The position numbers and the translations under genes are program-made. This document shows positions 16,966 through 23,938 of a stretch of DNA of 25,930 nt, piece by piece. The DNA is from Sphingomonas sp. (GTDB lineage: Bacteria > Pseudomonadota > Alphaproteobacteria > Sphingomonadales > Sphingomonadaceae), in assembly GCA_013812805.1 (NCBI GenBank), contig JACCSV010000026.1, positions 1-25,930 on the forward strand, given 5' to 3'. A model generated the notes under the pieces. The model was not told where the DNA came from, ran no database searches, and was given only the letters and a program-made list of their open reading frames with translations. How positions within the stretch are numbered: the stretch's first letter is position 1; each line of letters starts with the position of its first letter.

Positions 16966-17391
16966 GTGGACGCAAACGAACTTGCTTCGAAGGTCGCCGG
17001 CGCGATGCTCGCGGCGGAAGGTACCGGCCCCGCCTGGGGCATCCGCATCGAGGAGGCGCGCGCCGGCTACGTCCGCATTTCCATGACGCTCCGCGCGGAC
17101 ATGCTTAACGGCCACCGGATCGCCCACGGCGGCATAGTCTTTGCGCTCGCCGACACGGCCTTCGCCTACGTCTGCAACGGCCGCAATGAGCGAGCGGTCG
17201 CGGCGCAGGCGTCGATTGTCTTCCTCGGCAGTGCTCAGGAAGGCGAGACGCTGCTCGCCGAAGCCGAAGAAATGGCAAGCGAAGGCAGAAGCGGGGTTAC
17301 TCGCGTTGCCGTCCGAACGAACGGCGGCCGCGCGGTCGCCGAGTTCACCGGCTACTCGCGCACCATCGGCGGAGCGGTCATCGAGATTTGA
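16966..17391 (+). CDS. paaI: PaaI: hydroxyphenylacetyl-CoA thioesterase
   Basis: The 141-residue hotdog-fold thioesterase matches the 140 residues of E. coli PaaI with the GTG start at 16966. Its role is to release CoA from dead-end or stalled phenylacetyl-CoA derivatives and so protect the CoA pool. The active-site region is seen in GHRIAHGGIVFALADTAFAY, with the HGG and ADT elements of the family. It opens the plus-strand paa unit, 31 bases before paaA. ATG 16939 would give 150 residues and is the alternative start. Confidence 0.92.
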   Translation: MDANELASKVAGAMLAAEGTGPAWGIRIEEARAGYVRISMTLRADMLNGHRIAHGGIVFALADTAFAYVCNGRNERAVAAQASIVFLGSAQEGETLLAEAEEMASEGRSGVTRVAVRTNGGRAVAEFTGYSRTIGGAVIEI

Positions 17392-17422
17392 ACGTTACAG
17401 CCCCAAGGACTACATCGACCCC

Positions 17423-18403
17423 ATGTACACCACCGAATTGCAGAAGACGGCCAAGATCGAGAACCTCGAGGACCCCAAGCTCCTCGAGGCGTTCGAGGCG
17501 CGGGTTGCCGCCGACGAGTTCATCGAGCCCAAGGACTGGATGCCCGAGGCGTACCGGCGAACGCTCACTCGCCAGATCAGCCAGCATGCGCACAGCGAGA
17601 TCGTCGGCATGCTTCCGGAGGGCAATTGGATCGGCCGTGCGCCGAGCCTTCGCCGCAAGGCGATCCTGCTCGCAAAGGTGCAGGACGAGGCCGGCCACGG
17701 GCTCTACCTCTATTGCGCGGCGGAGACGCTGGGCGTCGGCCGCGACGATCTCACCGAGGCTTTGCTCAGCGGCAAGGCAAAATATTCGACCATCTTCAAT
17801 TACCCGACGCTGACCTGGGCGGACATCGGCGCGATCGGCTGGCTGGTCGACGGCGCCGCGATCATGAACCAGGTGCCGCTGCAGCGCACCAGCTATGGCC
17901 CGTACGCGCGGGCGATGGTTCGGGTGTGCAAGGAAGAAAGCTTCCACCAGCGCCAGGGCTACGAGATCATGATTGCTCTCGCTAACGGGTCGCACGAGCA
18001 GAAGCGAATGGCGCAGGACGCGCTCAACCGCTGGTGGTGGCCGTCGCTGATGATGTTCGGGCCGCCCGACGAGGACAGCCCCAACACCGCCCAGTCGATG
18101 CGCTGGCGGATCAAACGCGAAACGAATGACGAGCTTCGCCAGAAGTTTGTCGACATCACCGTGCCGCAGGCGGACTTCCTCGACCTCAGCGTTCCAGACC
18201 CGGACCTCAAGTGGAACGAGGACAAGGGCGGCTACGATTTCGGCGAGATCGACTGGGACGAATTCTATGCGGTGGTGAAGGGGCAGGGCCCTGTCGCGAT
18301 GGAGCGGATGGAAGCCCGGCGCAAGGCCTGGGACGACGGCGCCTGGGTGCGCGAGGCGGCCGCTCAGCACGAGGCGAAGCGGCGGACAAGGGCGGCGGCG
18401 TGA
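17423..18403 (+). CDS. paaA: PaaA: phenylacetyl-CoA epoxidase catalytic (diiron) subunit
   Basis: This is the oxygenase subunit (326 residues) of the multicomponent epoxidase that turns phenylacetyl-CoA into its ring 1,2-epoxide. The ferritin-like diiron site is visible as E59 (HSEIVG), E89-x-x-H92 (DEAGHGLYLY) and E172-x-x-H175 (EESFHQRQG). Length and motifs match the family (E. coli 309 residues), with a slightly longer tail. The start ATG at 17423 gives MYTTELQKTAKIEN. It overlaps paaB by 4 bases, consistent with stoichiometric production of the PaaA and PaaB subunits. Confidence 0.97.
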   Translation: MYTTELQKTAKIENLEDPKLLEAFEARVAADEFIEPKDWMPEAYRRTLTRQISQHAHSEIVGMLPEGNWIGRAPSLRRKAILLAKVQDEAGHGLYLYCAAETLGVGRDDLTEALLSGKAKYSTIFNYPTLTWADIGAIGWLVDGAAIMNQVPLQRTSYGPYARAMVRVCKEESFHQRQGYEIMIALANGSHEQKRMAQDALNRWWWPSLMMFGPPDEDSPNTAQSMRWRIKRETNDELRQKFVDITVPQADFLDLSVPDPDLKWNEDKGGYDFGEIDWDEFYAVVKGQGPVAMERMEARRKAWDDGAWVREAAAQHEAKRRTRAAA

Positions 18404-18684
18404 CCGGTGACTGGCCGCTCTGGGAAGTCTTCATTCGCAGCAAGGGCGGTCTTTCGCATCGCCACGTTGGCAGCGTTCATGCTCCTGACGAAGAGCTCGC
18501 AATGCGGCACGCGCGCGACACCTACACGCGGCGGCAGGAAGGGGTGAGCCTGTGGGTGGTGCGGTCGTCGCAGATCGTCGCTTCCGACCCTGACGAGGCC
18601 GGCGAACTGTTCGAGCCGGCCGCGGACAAGGTTTACCGGCATCCGACTTTCTACGACATCCCGGATGAGGTGAAGTACATCTGA
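18400..18684 (+). CDS. paaB: PaaB: phenylacetyl-CoA epoxidase subunit B
   Basis: The 94-residue protein (E. coli 95) carries the family opening WPLWEVFIRSKGGLSHRHVG and the segment HARDTYTRRQEG. PaaB bridges the PaaA-PaaC units in the epoxidase and is needed for full activity. It starts with GTG inside the paaA stop (GTGA, 4-base overlap) and ends with TGATG shared with paaC, so it is translationally coupled on both sides. Confidence 0.95.
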   Translation: MTGDWPLWEVFIRSKGGLSHRHVGSVHAPDEELAMRHARDTYTRRQEGVSLWVVRSSQIVASDPDEAGELFEPAADKVYRHPTFYDIPDEVKYI

Positions 18685-19529
18685 TGCCGGCGCTGCCGCC
18701 GATCCGGCCCGAAGACGAGGCGGTCGCGGAGCGCGAGCGGCCGCGCGGTGCGTTCGATGCGCCCGAGGAGCTTGGTCACGACGGCGGGCGGTTCGATTAT
18801 CTGCTGCGGCTTGGCGACGACGCACTGATCCTCGGCCAGCGGCTTAGCGAATGGTGCGGCCACGCACCGGCGCTCGAGGTCGACCTCAGCCTCGCCAACC
18901 TCGCGCTCGACCTGATTGGCCAGGCGACCTACGCGCTCAACGAGGCGGGTGATTGCGAGGGCAAGGGCCGCGACGGCGATGCGCTCGCCTTCCGCCGTGA
19001 CGTCCTCGATTTCCGCAATTGCCTGCTGGTCGAACAGCCCAACGGCGACTTCGCGCGAACGATCGCGCGGCAGCTGCTTTATTCGACCTGGCAGCACATG
19101 CTGCTGGAGCGGCTGACAATCTCGTCCGACCCGTTCCTGGCCGCATTCGTTGCCAAGGCGGTCAAGGAAGTCGCCTACCACCGCGAGCTGGCCTCGGAAT
19201 GGGCGGTGCGGCTCGGCGACGGAAGCGAGGAAAGCGCCCGGCGCATGGCCGATGGGCTCGACTGGTGCTGGCGCTTTATCCCCGAGCTGTTCGAGGTCGA
19301 CGAGACGATTGAGCCGCTGGTCGCTCGCGGCGTTGCGCCCGATCCGCGCAGCTTCGAGGATGAGTATCGCTCGGCATTGGCAGCAGTGCTCGGCGAGGCG
19401 AAGCTCCAGGTGCCGGCCGACCAGCGACCGATCCTCGGTGGGCGGCGCGGGCACCACAGCGAGCATCTCGGCCACATCCTGGCGCCGATGCAATATCTGC
19501 AGCGCACCTACCCTGACGCGACCTGGTGA
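18684..19529 (+). CDS. paaC: PaaC: phenylacetyl-CoA epoxidase structural subunit
   Basis: PaaC (281 residues) is the ferritin-fold partner of PaaA that has lost the metal site and plays a structural role. Recognisable segments are LLRLGDDALILGQRLSEWCG, ANLALDLIGQATYAL and KEVAYHRELASEWAVRLGDG. It is longer than E. coli PaaC (248), mainly because of about 30 extra, charged and proline-rich N-terminal residues. A later in-frame start is possible, but the TGATG overlap with paaB favours 18684. Its stop overlaps the GTG of paaE, leaving no room for paaD, which stands here in E. coli. Confidence 0.93.
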   Translation: MPALPPIRPEDEAVAERERPRGAFDAPEELGHDGGRFDYLLRLGDDALILGQRLSEWCGHAPALEVDLSLANLALDLIGQATYALNEAGDCEGKGRDGDALAFRRDVLDFRNCLLVEQPNGDFARTIARQLLYSTWQHMLLERLTISSDPFLAAFVAKAVKEVAYHRELASEWAVRLGDGSEESARRMADGLDWCWRFIPELFEVDETIEPLVARGVAPDPRSFEDEYRSALAAVLGEAKLQVPADQRPILGGRRGHHSEHLGHILAPMQYLQRTYPDATW

Positions 19530-20599
19530 GCGCTCGTTTCTACCCGCTGGTGGTGGCGGAAATCGTGCCCGAGACCGCCGAGGCCAACTCCATCCGTTTC
19601 GAGATTACCGAAGAGCTTCAGCGCACCTTTGCGTTCCGCGCCGGCCAGCATCTGACGCTCAAGGCCGATATCGACGGCGAAGAGGTTCGCCGCAGCTACT
19701 CGCTGTGCACCGCGCCGGATGAGCAGGACTGGATGGTGACGGTAAAGCGCATTGCCGGCGGGGTATTTTCCAACTGGGTTGGCGACATGCTCAAGCCCGG
19801 CGACACGCTTGACGTCATGCCGCCGCACGGCAGCTTCACCACCGGCTTCGACGCGGCGCGGCGGCGGCAACTGGTCGGCATCGCCGGCGGATCGGGGATC
19901 ACCCCGGTGATGTCGCTGCTGCGAACGACGCTCGCCAACGAGCCGGAAAGCCGCTTCACCCTGCTTTACGGCAACCGCGACAGCAGCTCGATTATCTTTC
20001 TGGACGAGCTGGCAAACCTCAAGGATCGGCACATGGGCCGGCTCGATCTCCATCATTTCCTCGCCGAGGAAGAGGGGGATTTCGAACTGTTCAACGGCAT
20101 GCTCGACCGAGCCCGCTGCGACGAGGCGATCGAGCATCTGATCGGCGAGCCCGGGAGCGTCGACGGCTGGTTCATCTGCGGGCCCGGCGCGATGATGGAC
20201 GCCGCCGAAGCCGCGCTCACCGGCCGCGGAGTCGAGCGCGAGCGCATCCACATCGAGCGCTTCACCGCCGATCGCCCGCCGGAATCCTTGGTCAAGGAGA
20301 TGGCGGAGCTGCAGAGCAAGGCGGCGGGGATCATGATGTCGGTGACCCTCGACGGGCGGACGCGCCGCGTCGAGTTCACGGCCGCCAACATCCTCGACAG
20401 CGCGCGCGAGGCGGGGCTGCCGGCGCCGTTCGCCTGCAAGGCCGGGGTGTGCGCGACCTGCCGCGCCAGAGTCACCGGTGGAAAGGTCGAGATGGCGGCC
20501 CGCTACGGGCTTACCGACGAAGAGGTCGAGGCGGGTTATGTGCTCACCTGCCAATCGGTGCCCGCGGGAGACGGAGTCGCGGTGGATTACGACGCATGA
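19526..20599 (+). CDS. paaE: PaaE: phenylacetyl-CoA epoxidase reductase
   Basis: The 357-residue reductase moves electrons from NADPH through FAD and a [2Fe-2S] centre to PaaA. The FAD domain is N-terminal, with RRSYSLCTAP as the flavin-binding motif. The nucleotide domain follows, with GIAGGSGITPVMSLLR and the FTLLYGNRD segment. The plant-type ferredoxin domain at the end has C304, C309, C312 (CKAGVCATC) and C342. All four cluster ligands are present. It starts with GTG overlapping the paaC stop by 4 bases. A 91-base gap with a palindromic repeat follows before the aminotransferase. Confidence 0.95.
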   Translation: MSARFYPLVVAEIVPETAEANSIRFEITEELQRTFAFRAGQHLTLKADIDGEEVRRSYSLCTAPDEQDWMVTVKRIAGGVFSNWVGDMLKPGDTLDVMPPHGSFTTGFDAARRRQLVGIAGGSGITPVMSLLRTTLANEPESRFTLLYGNRDSSSIIFLDELANLKDRHMGRLDLHHFLAEEEGDFELFNGMLDRARCDEAIEHLIGEPGSVDGWFICGPGAMMDAAEAALTGRGVERERIHIERFTADRPPESLVKEMAELQSKAAGIMMSVTLDGRTRRVEFTAANILDSAREAGLPAPFACKAGVCATCRARVTGGKVEMAARYGLTDEEVEAGYVLTCQSVPAGDGVAVDYDA

Positions 20600-20600
20600 G

Positions 20601-20666
20601 CGTCATCGCGACGAGCGTAGCGACGCGGCGATCCAGGTGGATTGCTTCGCTTCGCTCGCAATGACG
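20601..20666. repeat. Composite palindromic repeat between paaE and the aminotransferase
   Basis: CGTCAT (20601-20606) pairs with ATGACG (20661-20666), and ATCCA (20631-20635) with TGGAT (20638-20642). The two arms are imperfect versions of the widely dispersed CGTCATTGCGAG...GCAATCCA elements, so the whole forms a long imperfect hairpin. Its right end supplies an ATG in frame with the aminotransferase. Confidence 0.8.
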
Positions 20667-20690
20667 GACAACTCGCGCTACTCCACTCCC

Positions 20691-21890
20691 ATGCTGAGCG
20701 AGACGCACGCGAGGGCAAGGGGGCTTGCCAATCTTCCGCCGGTGACCAGCGATTCGCTGCTCGCGCTGATCGCCATGGCCAATGCCGACCCGCGCATCGA
20801 CAAGATCGACGTGGGCGTTGGCGTGTTCCGCGACGGCGCGGGGAACACGCCGATCCTGAAGGTAGTGAAAGAGGCGGAGCGGCGGCTGCTCGAGACGCAG
20901 TCGACCAAGGCCTATTTGGGAAGCGCGGGCGACAAGCGTTTCGCCGAACTGATCGGTCCGATACTGCTTGGATCGCACGCCGATGACGAGCGCATTGGCG
21001 GGCTGCAGACGCCCGGCGGTTGCGGCGCGCTGCGGCTTGGGTTCGAGCTGATCGCGACAGCCAACCGCGAGGCACGCGTGCTGGTCGGCACCCCGACTTG
21101 GCCCAACCATCCGCCGATCATCCGTGCAGTCGGGCTCGAGCAGTTCGACTACCCCTATTACGAGCGCGGGCAGGCGGCGATCCGCTTCGACGAAATGCTC
21201 GAAACCTTCCGCTCGGCGCGGCCGGGCGACGTCGCCTTGCTTCACGGCTGCTGCCACAACCCGACCGGCGCCGACTTGAGCGAAGAGCAGTGGCGCGAAG
21301 TCACGCGGGTCGTCTCCGAAGCCGGGCTGATCCCGTTCATCGACATCGCCTACCAGGGCTTCGGGCGCGGGCTCGAGGAAGATGCCGCCGGCGTTCGGAT
21401 GATGGTCGAGGCGTGCGACGAGGTCATCATCGCGCAGAGCTGCGACAAGAATTTCAGCGTCTACCGCGACCGCGTCGGTTCGCTGTGGGTGAAAACCGGA
21501 TCGCGCGAGACGACAGCCACGGCGATCGCCCACGTCTGCCAGCGCGCCCGCGAAATGTGGTCGATGCCGCCCGATCACGGCGCCGCCGCAGTGCGCATAA
21601 TCCTCGACGACCCAGAGCTCAGCGCCAACTGGCTGGTCGAGCTCGCAGCCATGCGCGACCGGATCAATTCGGTGCGCGCGCGGCTCGCCGCGGCCGATCC
21701 GCGACTCGCCTTTATCGGCCGCCAGTTCGGCATGTTCTCGATGCTGCCGCTGTCGAAGGAGCAGGTGCTGAAGCTTCGCGAGAGCCATGGCATCTACATG
21801 GCCGACAGCGGGCGGTTCAACGTCGTCGGCATGTCCGACGAGGCGGTCGACCGCTTCACCACGGCGATCGTGGACGCGATGGATGGCTGA
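20691..21890 (+). CDS. Aromatic/aspartate-type amino acid aminotransferase (class I)
   Basis: This 399-residue PLP enzyme belongs to the AspC/TyrB group of aminotransferases. The PLP lysine is K253 in SCDKNFSVYRDRVG. GCCHNPTGAD holds the conserved asparagine, FIDIAYQGFG holds the PLP-ring aspartate and the tyrosine, and RFNVVGM near the end carries the carboxylate-binding arginine. Members act on aspartate, phenylalanine, tyrosine and 2-oxo acids. Its place after paaE and before a 2-oxo acid dehydrogenase suggests phenylalanine to phenylpyruvate. I start it at ATG 20691; the in-frame ATG at 20661 is created by the repeat and would add ten unconserved residues. It overlaps the E1 gene by 8 bases. 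Confidence 0.9.
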   Translation: MLSETHARARGLANLPPVTSDSLLALIAMANADPRIDKIDVGVGVFRDGAGNTPILKVVKEAERRLLETQSTKAYLGSAGDKRFAELIGPILLGSHADDERIGGLQTPGGCGALRLGFELIATANREARVLVGTPTWPNHPPIIRAVGLEQFDYPYYERGQAAIRFDEMLETFRSARPGDVALLHGCCHNPTGADLSEEQWREVTRVVSEAGLIPFIDIAYQGFGRGLEEDAAGVRMMVEACDEVIIAQSCDKNFSVYRDRVGSLWVKTGSRETTATAIAHVCQRAREMWSMPPDHGAAAVRIILDDPELSANWLVELAAMRDRINSVRARLAAADPRLAFIGRQFGMFSMLPLSKEQVLKLRESHGIYMADSGRFNVVGMSDEAVDRFTTAIVDAMDG

Positions 21891-23934
21891 CGCCGACGCT
21901 GCTCGATTTACCGGCGCGGCGGTCGAGTGGGCGCGGGTGGTGCGCCTCGTCCTCACCAGCCGCGAGATGGACCGGTTGGAAGAGCAGGAGCTCGTTCCGG
22001 CGAAGAAGATCCTTTACCAGTTTTCGGCCCGCGGCCACGACATGGCGCAGGTGATGCTCGGCCTCCATCTCAAGGACGGAGACGCGGCTAACGGTTATTA
22101 CCGGTCGCGGCCGTTGCTGCTTGCGCTTGGCGTTCCGCTTGCCGACGCGCTCGGCTCGGGAATGGGGCTCGCGGGTGGCTATTCCGACGGGCGCGATATC
22201 GGCGTCGTGTTCAATTATCCCAATCCGGGAGGAGCGCACGCGCTGCCGATGAGCGGCGGGGTTGGCGCCCAATACACGCCCGCGGTTGGCTGGGCGCAGG
22301 CGTGCCGGTACCAGTCGGAAGTGCTCGGCGAAGGCCCCGGCGACGCGATCGCGCTGGTGCTTGGCGGGGACGCCAGCTGCGCCACCGGCGGCTTCTGGTC
22401 GGCGCTAACAATTGCCACCACGCAACGATTGCCGCTGCTGATTTACATCGAGGACAATGGCTACGGAATCTCGGTGCCGTCCGAATATCAGACGCCGGGC
22501 AAGGACATCGCCGCCAACCTCGCCAGCTTCCGCGGCCTGACCATCTTCAACGGTGACGGCACCGAGCCCGACCAGGCGGCGCAATTGATCGAGGATGCGG
22601 TTCGGCATGTTCGGACCGAGCGCTCGCCGGCGTTGCTGCGGCTGACCGTGCCGCGGCTGGAAGGGCATAGCGCGCAGGATACGCAGACTTACAAGAGCGA
22701 GGACGAGGTGGCGTCCGAGTGGGCCCGCGACCCACTGCCCAAGCTCAAGGCGCAATCCGGTCTGTCCGACCGCGACTGGCAGGCGATCGAGCGCGAAGTG
22801 GCGGCCGAGGTCGCTGCCGCGCTTGCCGAAGCGGAGTCGCAGGGTGTCTCGGACCCGGACCGGGTGACCGAACACGTCTTCTTCGAAGGCGAAATGCAGC
22901 AAGTCGGCGGCTTGTGGAATTCGGGCTACCAGCCGCCTTCCGCAACCCAAGAAGCGCAAGGCGCGGGCCAGCGGATCAACATGGTCACCGCGATCCGCCG
23001 CACGCTCGAGCAGGAGCTTCAAAACAACCCCCGCGTGCTTCTGTTCGGAGAAGACATTGGCCCCAAGGGAGGCGTGCATGCCGTCACGCTGGGCTTGCAG
23101 GAAAAGTTTGGCGTCTCTCGCGTGTTCGATACGTCGCTGAACGAGGAAGGTATCGTCGGCCGGGCCGTCGGAATGGCGCTCGCCGGGCTGATGCCGGTGC
23201 CGGAAATCCAGTTTCGCAAATATTCGGAGCCGGCGACCGAGCAGATCCACGATTGCGGGACGATGCGCTGGCGCACCCACAACCGGTTCGCCGCGCCCAT
23301 GGTGCTTCGAGTGCCCGGCGGCTTCTTCAAGTGCGGCGACCCGTGGCACAGCATGACCAACGAGGTCGAATTCGTTCACAATCCCGGCTGGAAGGTCGCG
23401 GTACCGTCCAATGCTGAGGACGCGGTCGGGCTGCTGCGGGAAAGCCTTCGCGGCAACGATCCGGTGATCTTCTTCGAGCATCGGGCGATGCTCGACGATG
23501 CCTGGGCGCGGCGGCCGTGGCCGGGCGACGATTACGTGCTCGGCTTCGGTCGGGCGAAGACGACGAGGGTCGGCGACCGGATCACGATCGTTACCTGGGG
23601 CGCGATGGTGCCGCGCTGCGAAGCCGCCGCGGAAGGGGTCTCCGCCGACGTGATCGATCTTCGTACATTGATGCCGTGGGATCGCGAGATGGTGCTCGAG
23701 AGCGTCCGCCGCACCCGCCGCTGCCTGATCGTCCACGAGGATCTGCGCACCGGCGGTTTCGGCGCGGAGATTGCGGCCGTGGTCGCCGACGAGGCGTTCC
23801 TCGACCTCGACGCGCCGGTTGCGCGGGTGACGATGCCGGACATTCCGAGCCCGCACCACCCGAAGCTGCTCGCGTGGGCGGTGCCGTCGGTTGAGAAAAT
23901 TCGCGCCGAAATCGACCGGCTGGTGGGGTTCTAA
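21883..23934 (+). CDS. 2-oxo acid dehydrogenase E1, alpha and beta subunits fused
   Basis: This 683-residue thiamine diphosphate enzyme decarboxylates a 2-oxo acid and passes the acyl group to the E2 lipoyl arm. Residues about 20-330 are an E1 alpha domain, with YYRSRP at 72-77 and the ThDP site at G162-D163-A164 to D191-N192 (EDNGYGISVP). From about 364 (RINMVTAIRRTLEQEL) it is E1 beta, with GEDIGPKGGVH, LNEEGIVG (the ThDP-activating glutamate) and KVAVPSNAEDA. In most bacteria these are two genes. The ThDP motif departs from the classic GDG...NN at two places. The substrate is not readable from sequence; the paa context suggests phenylpyruvate, while branched-chain oxo acids are the alternative. 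E2 follows after 4 bases; no E3 is in the window. Confidence 0.9.
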   Translation: MADADAARFTGAAVEWARVVRLVLTSREMDRLEEQELVPAKKILYQFSARGHDMAQVMLGLHLKDGDAANGYYRSRPLLLALGVPLADALGSGMGLAGGYSDGRDIGVVFNYPNPGGAHALPMSGGVGAQYTPAVGWAQACRYQSEVLGEGPGDAIALVLGGDASCATGGFWSALTIATTQRLPLLIYIEDNGYGISVPSEYQTPGKDIAANLASFRGLTIFNGDGTEPDQAAQLIEDAVRHVRTERSPALLRLTVPRLEGHSAQDTQTYKSEDEVASEWARDPLPKLKAQSGLSDRDWQAIEREVAAEVAAALAEAESQGVSDPDRVTEHVFFEGEMQQVGGLWNSGYQPPSATQEAQGAGQRINMVTAIRRTLEQELQNNPRVLLFGEDIGPKGGVHAVTLGLQEKFGVSRVFDTSLNEEGIVGRAVGMALAGLMPVPEIQFRKYSEPATEQIHDCGTMRWRTHNRFAAPMVLRVPGGFFKCGDPWHSMTNEVEFVHNPGWKVAVPSNAEDAVGLLRESLRGNDPVIFFEHRAMLDDAWARRPWPGDDYVLGFGRAKTTRVGDRITIVTWGAMVPRCEAAAEGVSADVIDLRTLMPWDREMVLESVRRTRRCLIVHEDLRTGGFGAEIAAVVADEAFLDLDAPVARVTMPDIPSPHHPKLLAWAVPSVEKIRAEIDRLVGF

Positions 23935-23938
23935 GAGC

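Noticed and set aside
16941..17048. 36-residue N-terminal extension of paaG
   Set aside because: It lies opposite the paaI start region, is not family-like, and the ATG at 16940 gives the usual N-terminus.
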